Of a stretch of 64,000 nt of DNA, positions 44,628-56,699 are shown one piece after another; positions within the stretch are counted from its first letter, which is position 1, and every line of letters starts with the position of its first letter. The DNA comes from Breviolum minutum Mf 1.05b.01 (Eukaryota; Sar; Dinophyceae; Suessiales; Symbiodiniaceae): assembly GCA_000507305.1 (NCBI GenBank), contig DF240766.1, forward strand, positions 32,137-96,136. Reading direction: 5' to 3'. The translations under genes were made by a program, and so were the position numbers. The notes under the pieces are model-generated. The model saw only the letters and a program-made list of their open reading frames with translations, did not search any database and was not told the origin of the DNA.

Positions 44628-44734
44628 CTAGTTGGTGGTTGAACCAACCCATTTGAACAACATTCGTCAAATTGGATCATTCTCCCCAACTTTGGGGCGA
44701 AAATTAAACAAAATGATTCAAACCACCAGCTAGT
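44628..44734. repeat. Palindromic repeat, family A
   Basis: ctagttggtggttgaaccaa at the left, gattcaaaccaccagctag at the right, centre cattcgtcaaattggatca. Complete CTAG...CTAG ends. Sits directly upstream of the 43700-44593 ORF. Confidence 0.9.
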
Positions 44735-44863
44735 TACCCAGGTTTTTGGTATGGAAATCCCCCCCCAAAAAAAAAAAAAACAACGGATCCCCAACGGACT
44801 TGCCAAGGTGCCGTCACATGCAACAAAGGGTCCTTCAGCTCCAACATCCTGGAAAAAAAAAAC

Positions 44864-44988
44864 CAAACTAACAGCAAGTTCGCCCCTGAAAATAGGAAAT
44901 AGGCCCCAAAAGGACATTCGTATCCCAACCATTCCCAACCATTCCATTTTCAGGTGCGAAAATGTTATGTTAAGTTTCAGGGAGGGTA
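44864..44988. repeat. Palindromic repeat, family E
   Basis: Begins aaactaacagcaagttcgcccctgaaaat in part, ends ttaagtttcagggagggtac. Inner match: cctgaaaatagg / ccattttcaggtgcg. Confidence 0.7.
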
Positions 44989-44999
44989 CATACCAATGT

Positions 45000-47900
45000 A
45001 TAGCCGCCATGTAACTGTGCACCAGTGTGATGTTTAGATGGTTGGGGCTGTTTGGATGCAGCCCTCCTTTTCCTCAAACTTTCCCTGGAATGTTGGAGAT
45101 TTTTGAAGTGGGTTTCTGGTTCGCTCCGTGTAAAGTTTGTTTGGGATTCGGACTTCTTACCACTGAAGCGTGAACAGTGTATGTTGAGCCTTGTTCAGCA
45201 TGTTATCTTCTTTGTCTTTCTGGTCTTCTTCCCAGGCTTCTACATAAGATTACACGACATATTGAATTCTTGTGTACCTGCGCATCCGTGACAAATTTGA
45301 TATGATTGTCGACTTCGCCTCATGGTAATAGCCTTTGACCTGCAAGTATGGTCTTGACAAACATGCCCTACTAGTGAAAATCTAATCACAAGTATCTATT
45401 TTATCTTTATCTTACATTCCATTTTACATATACCAGTATTTTTCTATGTAAAATGTCTGGGGGGCGCACTGTCTACCTTACCCGCAAAACAATGTGCTAA
45501 TAAGGTAAGCCTCCTATTTCAATAGTAGCCAAGGTGCCTGTCCCAAATCTCCTGTGGCAGGCCTTCCTTTCGGTCTTCGCCTCAGTGGAACAAGAGTACG
45601 CCACCTCTCCCTTAACCCCCTTAACCATCCTCAACCCAGAACAGTTGAGGAACGTAAAGTTCGGTCCAATAACCATGCCTTAGATTCAGTGAACCCCAAG
45701 GCAAAAAACGCCCGGCAAAGCCTCTGGTGATTGAGAGAATTTCAACCTGTGCCATGTGATGACCTGAGTTTTGTTTGGTTTTGTTAGACACTTCTACCGA
45801 CATCATATCTGTACTGAACTAACTATTGACATTATCACATGGGTGGTTTGTTTCCAATTCATTTGGAATCCAGAAAAGTTGAGAGACCTTTCATAAGACT
45901 TCTCTGCATGTAGAATTTTATCTGTTCTGCTTTTGGGTACTCATACAGCAAAAATCTCAGTATATCTTCGCTATGCTTCCCTTGCCTCTATCACCTTAGA
46001 ACTAAATTCAGAAATACTTAAATCTCCACCCTTTTCAATCCTTTTTTTTCTTCTTAACTCCACCACTTGTTGAGTCATTCTACCCAGCAGTAAGCTCCAT
46101 TAAACTTACTAATTCATCTCCTGGAAAACCCCTGAAACCTTCACCGTGCCAACACAACTCAGTCGCCCCTCAGGATTTCGAGGTACTGAGAGCATGCCAT
46201 ACCTCACAGGTCGATCAATCTTTCCGATGCTCACTCCCAAGGCATGTAGCCTTGGTTTTTTCCACACCAAGCTGCAACGAAGCTGATGGTGGAAAGCCAT
46301 TCACCGTGAGTGTTGAATAAAGGGTCCTTTTTAAGTTGATCCTGTAATATAGAGATATATTTATGGAGATCGTTATGTATATATATATATACACCTACAG
46401 TATATTGGATTATATCAGATCTCATTTCAGCTCTTCTGGTGTTTCTATAGAACCATTTCGGAGAAAAAAACACCACTAGCTTTCAGATCCGCTATCCGCT
46501 ATTAAGTTGACATTCTGACATGGAAGTTACTCTTGAAACCTGCGAAACGCTGATCACCTGCTGGATGCTTCCCAGTTGCTGCATCTGCAGAGCGCGAATA
46601 GCCTCTATGGGTCATTAAGACGAAAAACACGGAGACTGTCGATACCATGTTTTTTCACACGCAAATTGGAAAAGACCCAAAGATGTTCAACCTACGTTGA
46701 AACTGGTAATATCTCCGAAAATCCCCAGGGACTATACCACCATTCCTATTTGCTTTGGCATTTGGAGTAGCTTTTTTTTCGCACCATTTGGATCCATTTG
46801 GACACTTCTGGACATGCTTTCAGAAGTACTCAACTCCCTTGGGCACCAAAATGGCATCATTTTTGGCCTCAAATAGACCCAAGAAGGATTCAACACAGGA
46901 GGTCCATCTCGCCACAGAGTTGGTGATGAAAAAAACCCAGCAACAGCGAGACAAAGACCTTTGCTGTTGATGGGAAGACCGGTTGCTTCACCCACAATGT
47001 TTCCCCAAGGTGATCATTTACAAATCTGGGGTTGGTGGTTGGAACCAGGACCCATCTCAAAAATATGTGTCAAAATGGGCATCTTCCCCAAATAAGCCAA
47101 AGAGGGGTGAAAATATTAAAAAAATTTTGAAACCTTAAACCACCAATTTAGAAATCATACTTTAGAATCATACTTTTTTGACTGGGCCAGCGGAGTGCTC
47201 CCTAGCCCCCCCCATCATCCAAACAACTTCCTAACTCCAACCCGTAACCCGTAGCCTTTAAACCCAGGATCTGTCATGACCGTGGTGATCTGCGAAAACT
47301 TCAAGGGATCTACAGAGCTGGGATCAGCCACCAGAAGAAATTCCAACAAAGCCACGAACAAAGTCCAAGCCACAAATCCTGACACAGGATTTTAGATTTG
47401 GCCCTGAATCAAGCCGCCAAACCCTGGAAACCAATATTTATATCCAGCTAGGTACCATCTGTGGCTTCGTTTCCGAAAATGTATAGGGGACAAATCTGCA
47501 ACCTTGTGACACAACAGGATCGACAGGATCACCACGATCATTCGCGACGCTAGACACTTAACCATTCATTGAAAGGTTGCCATGTTTGCTGATGATTTTA
47601 CTCCACAAAAAAAATAGATACGTATACGGTATACTTGACTTCGAGGCGGGAGTGGTTGATAGACTGCTGAAGTTCTCGGGTTCTTTCTTTTAACAAATCA
47701 AGGTGCTATAGATCATCGTGTGCAAGGATGTGCTGCGCCAGACTGTTGCATCAAAGGAGAGCAGACTCATCCAGGATATCAAACCTTGCGTTCGATAACC
47801 TCGTTGTTACACTTCTGGTGCCATGCATCCAGGCACCAGCTTTCACTGATTTTCGACGCAACTGCCCCAGATAGGTTTCAGCATGTTTCATTACCTCATT

Positions 47901-48300
47901 CCCTCATGCTGTTGTTGTTGGTCTCACCCAAAGTTGAAGCGTAGACTCTTTTTGAAGATTCTGAGCCAAGGAACTCATCTGGTTTGAAAGATCGATGTCT
48001 TGAAAAAATGCCGAACCGTAGACACTGATGTAGAGGAAGAAGGCCTTGGGGCAAAACGACACCTAGCATGGCTAAGTGAAAATCCTCTCTAGCCGCTCCT
48101 TCAACCCAAACAACAGAGCTAAGGGGATCCTACAGCTCCCTAAGCCTCCAACGCAGGTCCCCACAAGGCTCAAAAAGATCAGAGACATGACCTAAGTGAC
48201 GCAGGCACGCACCAAAGCTCTTGGGGAAAAAATACTTTTTGGATTCACCAACAAAAAAAACCCAACCACGTGGCAAGTTTCAAGCCAACCTAGCCAGGAT
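45000..48300. other. Gene-poor stretch
   Basis: I found no exon chain. It contains one family A repeat (47030-47146), a TA-rich tract near 46370 and unremarkable AT-rich sequence. Short ORFs here look random. Confidence 0.4.
47030..47146. repeat. Palindromic repeat, family A (diverged)
   Basis: ggttggtggttggaaccagg at the left and ttttgaaaccttaaaccacc at the right; the centre atatgtgtcaaaatgggcat and cttccccaaataa block match the family. Confidence 0.7.
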
Positions 48301-48311
48301 GCAATTCTTAC

Positions 48312-48782
48312 TTGTCGTCGATCGAGGTCCTTTGAAGCTGTAAAGAAACAAACATCATCTACTGCAGTTTCAAGTCTCCCAAATTTCCCCCCCCAAAAAA
48401 GCAACACAATAACAAACCTGTTGATCCTGTTGTGCAATTAGTCCGCAAAACCAACGAATGGAAACACGAAAACAACCCAACCTGAACAAAGGTGTGATGC
48501 GAAGTGGCATCTGGCGGTGAATCATCGGGAGATGAAGGTGCCGATTCTGATGTCGTGTCCACCTTGCAGGCGAAGCATTGGGTAAACAACAAATCAAATA
48601 CCTACCTGATAAAAGCGCAACATGCGAAAAAACCATGCTATGTAAATATCAATGTTTTCCAAAAAAACAACTGCTAGTTAGTTGGGTGATTTCATTGTAC
48701 TTTCTGCCTGCGCCGTTTGCCGCACCTCTAAATTTTCCAGGTTCCATCCGGGCAGTTGTAGTAGCGCAGCTTTTCCCTGGGC
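48312..48782 (-). CDS. Partial gene with a 26-base micro-exon, unknown
   Basis: Three minus-strand exons with strong borders: 48726-48782 (CACAG...GTGCGG), 48482-48562 (TGCAAG...GTTGGG) and the micro-exon 48312-48337 (TTTCTTTACAG...GTAAGAAT). In phase 0 the first two read ALLQLPGWNLENLE then a Ser/Pro/Asp-rich VDTTSESAPSSPDDSPPDAT. After the micro-exon a downstream block starting at a CACTTAG acceptor near 48195 can be read two ways: HVSDLFEPCGDLRWRLREL then stop, or a hydrophobic MSLIFLSLVGTCVGGLGS frame; neither keeps phase with the favoured upstream frame. Start and end are missing and function is unknown. Confidence 0.5.
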
Positions 48783-48859
48783 CTGTGTTTGATGAAACAC
48801 GGGTTGAGAATCGCGGGTACCAAATACCAAACTTTGAGAATCCGGGAACTTTTTTTTAA

Positions 48860-51800
48860 GCAAACACAGGGTGAGGTGCCATAATTTCATGGGAATCATC
48901 ACTCATGGTGGTTAATAATCCACCAGTAAAGGCCTTGGGGGGTGGGATTTGGAGGGGCGCCCTTAGATTCCCATATGATAATTCTGTAATTTATCAGTAC
49001 TCAAATGCATCTTTCATATAAGATAATCTTAGGAAAAAAAAAGGCAATTTCTTTTGAAAAACCAAGGCAGGCTGAGAGTACACCCCGCAGCAAAGCTCAA
49101 AACGGAAACACCGGAACCGCACCTCTTGGGCTTCAACTACTGACCAAATCAGCACAAGCCTTGAGACGTTTTTGAGTAGTTTCTTTGAACTGAATGGATA
49201 TGGAGTGAAAAGTACCATATTTTATTTCATAGTCTTGTATATATAATGCAGGAGCTGAAGAGGTGTAATTTAAGTGTCCCTTCTTGATGTTCCATTTCTC
49301 GGAATTTGCTGCACTGTCTGACCCTAGACCAAGCCCATTTCAATGAAGTCACAACGTTTGCCAACGCATCGGTAGCCTTGGCAGGGAACAGCGTGGGGCA
49401 AACCTAGTGGATCTAGGACTTTCTGGATATGATTGGCAAATCATGATTTGCAGTGTAGCACATTGAAACCAAGAGATCCATCCTTCCTGATCCATTCATT
49501 TGAAAGAGCCTTTACCTAACTTTACATGACACCCAAACCCTTGCCGTGCCGTACCACCCAATCTTCCTGCCATCTTCCTGTGAAGGCTGCGTTGTAAGAC
49601 AAGGGACAAACATCTGACGCTAATAAACCATCAGGGGTAAAGTGATGAGCCAAACAGCTCTGGAAGGCGGGCATGATTCCAATCCCGTCTCATGGAGACG
49701 CCGGGAAATTGCACCCTTTGTGGTTGTCTTTCAAGGACCAAGCTGTTAGCAAAAATGAAATGGTTGAAATGTTCTGAGTCTTGGACCAATCTCGAGACCT
49801 CAAAATCAACAAGCTAAGAAGTCATGCACCAAATTACCTGTGACAAAGAGGGTGGCAAAGACCCCTCCTTTTCACCCGGCAACGGCTCCCTTACCACACT
49901 GAGCTGCCCTAACCATCCGTTGGACCGCCAACCTGACCTTGGGGCTGGTAGTGGGAGTCGACCAACAATCGGATGGTTCACGTCCCAACGAATCCAGACG
50001 CGGCAGGTGTTCCTTTTGCTTGCCGCCTATCGGAGCCTATCGCTTTACATCACTTTGCCAGTTCTGGCAGGTGTGACTCTTACCCGTCTTACCCAGCTGT
50101 CTCTGGCGCAGTCATCCGACTCACGCAATCCCATGATGAACAAATAGGCTGTGCCTTAGGCCCAGGATGCGCAAAATGTTCACGAATCGTGGCCTCTCTG
50201 TATCGTGCTTGGGTGACCAGAAGTCAACAAAAGGGGGCACTTAATTCTCCCGCACCGAGAAGGTTGCTCAATGAAAAAAAAATAAAGAAATACTCCTCCG
50301 CAAAATAGCAAATATCTCTCATAGATGTCCCACAGGACCCGTTGTAATCTCCTACATGACAATGATCCAACTCGTATTGAGTCACACCGAGGGTGAGGGT
50401 TCCACTCAGTACTACTCCGCGATGATGTAGAAAAACCACAGAGAGCTTACCTTTACCTTTGCTCTTTGAGAGCTGGGTGGAGCGCTAATGGCGTGTGGAA
50501 ACGACGGAAAGTCGGTCTCGTATTGCTGGGAGGAAAAGTAAGTGAGAGGTTGCTTCTTGGGTGTGTGGCTGCGTTCGATGGAACAAGGACGGATCTCAAG
50601 AACAAATGTCCTCTATACCTCTCAGTACAGCTGCTCAAAGAAATTGCAAATATAACTCATAGATTTCCCATGTGTCTCAAATTCATACCTCATGCTTCAT
50701 CAGTCCAGATGACTCAATGATGAAAATGGAAGAAGCTCCTTCAATCCACTCAACACTTCCATATAAACATCCTACAAAATCCCTCAGTAATTTCACCATT
50801 GGCTCCTTTAAAACCTCCTCGTTACGGCGGTTACGAAGCCATAAGGGTCAGAAAGATCGCATCAGACAGGTGCTGAGTGACGACTGACCCAGCAGGAGGG
50901 CAAGATTTCAGTGCAGAATTCTCCCTTTTTTTAAGGGAAAAAATCCCCACCAGAATGACCAGAACTGAGAAATTCGGCTCCTGGGATGCTCCAATGACAA
51001 AAATGATGATAAAAAAACAGGGGCAAAAATCACATCATTACCACATGAAATTGGGCATTACTAGGCCACGAAGTCATCCCAAGGTCTTTACAGCCACAAA
51101 ACTGTGCAAAAAATGCTGAGGGGAGCGGCATTTTTGCCATGCAGCCCTGCGTCATGAAAAGGGGTCACTTTCTCAGACTTCTGGGCGCTCAGCAATTAAT
51201 TCCAAAGGGTTTGCCCCAGAATTTCTGAATTTTGTCAGCTTCCTCCGTGCCTGGGCAACTTCCGTCTTCCATCTTTAAGCTGCCAGTCTGGAAGGCATGC
51301 CGCGAATCAAAATGTCGAACTTCCCCCGAAGAAAACAACCAAAAAACATGGTATATTCAAGTCATATCATGCCTATGATGCCTATCTTTGTGCGCTTTTC
51401 AGGGGGGTATCACTCGAGCCTTTGTACAAACCAGATCCAGAGCCAGGAGGGGAAAGCAACGGAGCTTGAAACCCGCAGCGTCAAGTCCTGTAAATGTTAG
51501 GTCTCTTCTCTTCTGGATCAACATGAAAACACACCTTGTTTTTTTTGGAAAAGTCCAACAACAATTAAAGTCAGTCGTTTTTTTTTGAAAAAAAGTCATC
51601 AGCTACGGTGGCTTCCTCTCACACAAGGACCATGGTACTAAGCAAAGCCGAGTGTTTCTTTCATCTCGGCTCTCAACATCAAGCCTGTCACGTTGACGTT
51701 CGGGGGCGACCGAGAGGGTTGATGTGGTTGATACTTCAAATGTGCCAAGAAGGGCGATGCAGGGTTCACATCTTCCGTTGTTTCATGCAGGGAATGAGGC

Positions 51801-53290
51801 CAGTCAAGGTTTGCACGGGCCTCCAGCCGCAGGTGACTTTTCAGTGCCCGCGGCATGCGATTCTGCTGGTCCTTGAAAGCCTTTGTCACGGTCAGCCTGT
51901 CAGGGGTGAAGTGGTCCCTTTGTGATGTTAATAATGGACATTGTGGCACTTGTCCTACACAACCGCGTTTCTGCGACACCATCAGCAACATTGAAACTGC
52001 ATTGGTCCCAAAGGATTTGCATGATCTTGCATCTGCATAGCACATGTGGATTGCCAAATTTTCTCAATGTTTCCAACGCCATGTCTTCAACAACATCAAC
52101 CCTTTTTTTTGGGTTGCCCCTGTGATTTCGAGGCTCCTGTCCCCCCCCCCAAAAAAATGACCGAATTCCGCCATCCTGATTGAAGCTAATAGCAGTCTAG
52201 ATGGCCAATCAATGACCAAGAGATCCAAACCTCAGCTCCATCGATTGCCCTGCCGATGCTGAAAACTGTCGAAAAATGCCGGCTGCCAAAGGAACAATTC
52301 CCCAACTGCAAGCCGATGTGTTGAAGGCCCAACTTGATAAGCCAGTTGCCATAGAGATTCACACCTCAATGTTGCTGTAAAAAAGAGAGTTGGTTGAGAA
52401 ATCTAAAAACATCTTAAGATGTTGGCACTCCTTACCAATGATAAAGGTTGTTTTACTCAAAGATTTTGATTGAGATGCCTCTTTCTCCAGGTTTCTTTTT
52501 GTGAACACTGTTGCACCCCACATTCCTTACCACGACAAATAATCATTCAACCAGCCAAGCATCGAAGAGCATGGATCTGTGACCCTGAAGGGCCAGTCAT
52601 CATCTCATCCTGAGATGAAGGATGAACGGGTGGGCCCCTTTAAGCCATCCAGCCAATCAAGCAATCAACTAATCAAAACCAAGGAACAAAAACTTCACAT
52701 AAGTTTAACAGTTTAACTCAGTTTAAACCTTTAACTCCTCTCAACCAACAATTCAACCCCAGGTCAAACAGAATCAGTGATTAACCACCAGCTGAGACTC
52801 TATCTGAGCCCCTTCGCCAAAATATGGACCAACAAACTCCGCATCTTTGGGCGGACTGCTGGGAAAGGGCAACCGCACCTGAGGTGGGGGTGAAGTCGTC
52901 GTCCTTGTCACCTCATGTTATGTAACACGGACCTACCATGCCCATACCCATATCCATCAACACCTGTTTCACATGTAGTTTCACCCCAAGTCCAAGCACC
53001 AAAACACCATACCAAATAGCTAAGGCTAAGCCCCGTTGTGTTGAACATTTTCTTAGGTCACCCCTCGGGTCGGTTGGGCACCTGGACAGGGCGAAGGATT
53101 AACTTGATCCTCTTCAGTGCAGTGCCTTGGAGATTTCGATCCATCGGTCCACATTTGATGGAAAAAGTGTCCTGCAAAAAATCCTGCACCCAAAAATCTT
53201 AAAATTGATTAGAAGGTGTGCTGCTTAGCTTCTTCATTTATTCATCCAGAAATTGTCATTCAAATTCTCCCCCAAAAATCCAAAAACCTT
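48860..53290. other. Gene-poor stretch with isolated ORFs
   Basis: No spliced gene was supported. A plus ORF at 49973-50308 and opposing ORFs at 51608-52057 are protein-like in places (minus: EDVNPASPFLAHLKYQPHQP), but both strands are open and no splice pattern decides. No repeats of families A-E were noticed. Confidence 0.3.
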
Positions 53291-53296
53291 TTGATT

Positions 53297-54207
53297 TTAA
53301 AGCCTTTTTGACTCCGTGTCACGAGATTTCAAGGATTGTCGGATGGCATCCCCAGTGGCTTCGCACAAATATACCAGCCATCGTGGACCCATGCCCAGCC
53401 ACACTGCCACGTAATCATTCCTGGCGACGCGAAATGGCGGCGCCAACATGCGGCCAAAGTGCGCAATGCTTCCAAATGTATGTGCAATCCATTTCAATCC
53501 ACCAGAAAATTCTGATCTCCCTCCACGCCTCTTCCACAGCATGGGCTTAAGCATCTGTTCGTAAAGCCTCACTCCCAACCCAAGTATAAACCCCAAGGGT
53601 CCGAGTCCAAGTCCCAGCCTAAGCAGCATGTGGATGCTTGAGCTGCCAGGAGACGTTCTGGTCGCCGCAGGGTCCAAAAGGAGCTTGGAGTCCTCTTCAT
53701 GAATCACGCAGGCAGACATCAAGGTGCTCACCGCTTCCAACCTCAAGGCGCGACCAGCCTTACCAACTGCTGCTTGCTCAACTGCACTCAAACGTCATGC
53801 ATTCAAGGAAACGCCAAGAAGCCCCGCTTCTGTTGCAACCTCCCGAGACACTTCACGCCACCAATCCTCTTTGGGAACCACGGGAGGAGCTCCAGTTTCG
53901 CCCAGGTCGTTCGTTACAGTCACCTCGACTCACAAGTTACCATCTGGTATGGAAATCAGAAGCAACACGAACCTCAAAAAACAGAAACCTGGCCTTCCCA
54001 AAAAATCAACCGCATGGATAAAATACAGGATTGTGTCCGATTTCCTTTTTTGAAGTGGGGCAGTCCAGTGCCTCCATCGGTTGCAGCTCTAACGGGCTGG
54101 GCGGAGGCCTTAGGATACAGTGAGACAGGGTCCCTCGGTCCCCACCAAAACTGACTGAGACTCTCCGCATAAGTTTTCTGCAAAATTCTCTGCCAGGAAA
54201 CTGCCAA
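53297..54207 (-). CDS. Unknown protein, 2 exons, interrupted by an in-frame TGA
   Basis: Exon 53989-54207 (73 codons, SQFWWGPRDPVSLYPKASAQ) joins exon 53297-53923 through a 65-bp intron (GTTTCT...TCGAG, phase 0). The second exon reads VPKEDWWREVSREVATEAGL, meets TGA at 53795-53797 and continues in the same frame (VEQAAVGKAGRALRLEAVST, then a hydrophobic MLLRLGLGLGPLGFILGLGV and VAVWLGMGPRWLVYLCEATG) to TAA at 53297. The frame on both sides of the TGA is equally protein-like. The TGA may be a nonsense mutation, a sequencing error or a selenocysteine codon. One probable membrane segment. No family recognised; 5' end not found. Confidence 0.6.
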
Positions 54208-54998
54208 CTTGTCAACGCAAATGCATTCCCGTCAGCCTCCGACATTTCGTTCGGCCTGTGGTTTTTGACGTCCAAACATCAAATGTTCAGCAATACAAAC
54301 GACCTTGCAGCTAGCAGTAGCCACTAGGAAATCTTTGGACAACCACCTTCTTTTGGCCATATGTTCATGACTTTGGAATCCCGATTTCATTTGAACCGCA
54401 CAAGCATCAAAATCGCAAATCCAACAGCATGAATGAGCCATGATTCTTGAGAAATTCCCAATCACGGACCACTTGAATCAATGAAAAGTCATCTTGACTC
54501 CAAAGCCAGAAATTCTAAGTTGGGGTATAACTGCTTCACCACATCCGACTACAGAAGTCGCAACCGGTGTCACTGAGCCCAGTTGCGTGCTGGCAGCTGT
54601 ACTGAGCTCGTCTAAAGACTCCTGTCAGTGACACGTGCGGATTTCAATATAGAAAGAGGGCGACTGGTGTGTCTCAAAGGAATCTTATCAGCCCCGGATG
54701 TGGCCCTCAGGGGAATGTTTCGCTGGTCTGTTTTGAGCCTCTCAGCTCAGGAGTTTTTTCTAGTCACCCTTGTCGTCAATACTGCGCTCTGGTCGGCCAA
54801 AAATGAGGGGTCTGTTTCGGGGGTCTGTTGGCGCCACTCCAAAAAATGCGAACGCATATGTGAAATATACAAGTCATATAAACGAGATGGATAGATTAAT
54901 AGATGGATGGATGGATAGACAAACACATGTCTTGGGATATTTTCATATACATTACACAAACACCCGGAAACTGGGAAGAGGAGTGGCCATAGCAGGCC

Positions 54999-55308
54999 AG
55001 TCAAGCAAGCAAGCAAGCAATCAAGCCATCAATCAATGAAACAATCAATGAAACAATCAATCAGTCAAGCAACCAATCAACGAATCAATCAATCAATCAA
55101 TCAATCAATCAAGCAAGCAAGCAAGCAAGCAAGCAGTCAATCAAGCAAGCAATCAATCAATCAATCAAGCAATCTATCAATGAATCAACCAGTCAGTCAA
55201 GCAACCAGTCAGCCAAACAAGCAATCAATCAACGAATCAATCAGTCAATCAAGCAATCAAGCGAGCAATGAAGCAGACAAGCAAACAATCTATCAACCAA
55301 TCAATCCA
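54999..55308. repeat. Degenerate tetranucleotide array (CAAT/CAAG)
   Basis: About 300 bases built of 4-base units CAAT, CAAG, CAGT, CAAC and GAAA in mixed order. The S/Q/N/K-rich ORFs through it are a by-product. Confidence 0.95.
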
Positions 55309-55429
55309 TGAATCAGCCACATCAAACCACGTTTCATCCAAACACACCACAAAATGTACCACCCCACCCCATCCCTGTCCCATTTTAAAAGACATCCCCT
55401 CCACGTCATGCGTCGACCGTCAAGAGCCG

Positions 55430-55532
55430 AGCGTCGACGACGACTATATACGACGACAAGGACGATGACGACGCCGACACCGACGCCGACGCCGACAACG
55501 ACGATGACCACCACCACGACGATGATGACCAC
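55430..55532. repeat. (GAC)n-type trinucleotide array
   Basis: Imperfect GAC/GCC/GAT triplets over about 100 bases. Confidence 0.9.
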
Positions 55533-55559
55533 CCCCAGGAAACCCTGCAGCATTGCTTG

Positions 55560-55850
55560 TAAATTCTCAGGCGTTGTTCATTTTGCGCGTGAATTCTCGT
55601 GCAATCATGAATCATCTCACAATGTTCTCTGAAAATTCTCTAGTAAACTGCTCTCATGGCTCGAATTTGCGTGTGAATTCTCACATGGTATAGTGGGTAT
55701 GCCCGCAGGGTTCCTTTTAGATTCTTAGGTAGGCTGCTCCCAAGGCTCATTTTGCACGTGAATTCGCATGTTTGCGTGGGTATGAACCTGGGGTTCCTTG
55801 TAGATTCTCACATAAGCTTCTCACAGTATAATATGTTTAATCAATATTTT
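55560..55850 (+). repeat. Diverged tandem units of about 85-95 bp
   Basis: The block attttgcrcgtgaattc(t/g)c occurs at about 55577, 55661 and 55752. The latter two are followed by gggtatg...gggttcctt...agattct. Three decayed copies of one unit; nothing coding seen. Confidence 0.65.
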
Positions 55851-55995
55851 TGTCGGATCCTGAAATACTCATAACATTATTACCCCAAAATCTGTCAATG
55901 GATCTTGGACCCCGCTCGGTCAACACTTTTTACAGATTCAGAATGCCTCAGAGCGCTTATCTTTGGCCCTAGAAGCATGGCCATGGTGACACAAA

Positions 55996-56607
55996 TCAGG
56001 TGGAAACTTGTGCTTGCCTGGAAGGAATCAAGGATTGGTTTTCTTCGTCGGCCTGATTCTCGATGAGCTCTGGCACTCGCATTCGTGCAATAATGCAACA
56101 AACGGATACCAGACTCATACCGATGGCAAAAAAGAAAAACATCATGAACGAGAATTCAAACTGTCGAGAACTCGAAAATCTCTGTGGGTCCACAATAATG
56201 AGAATCCACAAGAAATACCATCCAAAGGGCAGAAGGATTGAGGCTCCAAGCAGCCAGCAAAAACGTCCAGGGTTCCAGTAAAGACAGTTGCAATCCTGGG
56301 GACACTTGGGACAAGTGAAGGCCTCCTTAAAGCATCCGCAGGCGAAGGCAGCCAGGATCCACAAGATGCCGGCAATCTTCAGAACCCAGACTTTGAGCAA
56401 ATTCTCGCGAACAACATCAAGACTCTGGCAGATGCTGCAGCTGATGCCTGGATCCTCAGCCTTCTTGCATTCCTCATGACATTCCAAGTCCGAGACGTCC
56501 ACAAAGAGCAAGATCAGGACGAGAATGCCGGTAATCACCCCAAGAATAATACTGGCTATGAAGCCTCCACTTTTAGGATCTCTAGCGGAACCGGGACACT
56601 TCGTCAT
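55996..56607 (-). CDS. Four-span membrane protein, intronless (203 aa)
   Basis: ATG at 56607 (MTKCPGSARDPKSGGFIASI), stop at 55996. Four hydrophobic segments: IASIILGVITGILVLILLFV, ILWILAAFACGC, FCWLLGASILLPFGWYFLWI and MMFFFFAIGMSLVSVCCIIA. Between spans 1 and 2 lies a Cys-rich loop (LECHEECKKAEDPGISCSIC), and between 2 and 3 CPKCPQDCNCLYW, so the topology recalls tetraspanin-like proteins but the CCG signature is absent. The frame is open upstream to an ATG at 56694; the downstream ATG is preferred because TTTGGCTCAAG, the last 11 bases of the dinoflagellate spliced leader, lies at 56639-56649 on the same strand. Function unknown. Confidence 0.65.
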   Translation of the reverse strand: MTKCPGSARDPKSGGFIASIILGVITGILVLILLFVDVSDLECHEECKKAEDPGISCSICQSLDVVRENLLKVWVLKIAGILWILAAFACGCFKEAFTCPKCPQDCNCLYWNPGRFCWLLGASILLPFGWYFLWILIIVDPQRFSSSRQFEFSFMMFFFFAIGMSLVSVCCIIARMRVPELIENQADEENQSLIPSRQAQVST

Positions 56608-56638
56608 GAAACTGTGGTTGCGATGTTTGAACTGAGGG

Positions 56639-56649
56639 CTTGAGCCAAA
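56639..56649 (-). other. Possible relic of the trans-spliced leader
   Basis: TTTGGCTCAAG equals the 3' end of the conserved dinoflagellate spliced leader and sits 32 bases upstream of the ATG of an intronless gene. An 11-base match could be chance in 64 kb (about a few per cent), so this is tentative. Confidence 0.35.
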
Positions 56650-56699
56650 CTCAGTGTGGCAAAGTGTTGGGGTCGTGCCTGTTCCAAGGCTCATTTTAT

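Noticed and set aside
55036..55311. Q/S/N-rich ORF resembling a prion-like domain
   Set aside because: Produced by the CAAT/CAAG array.
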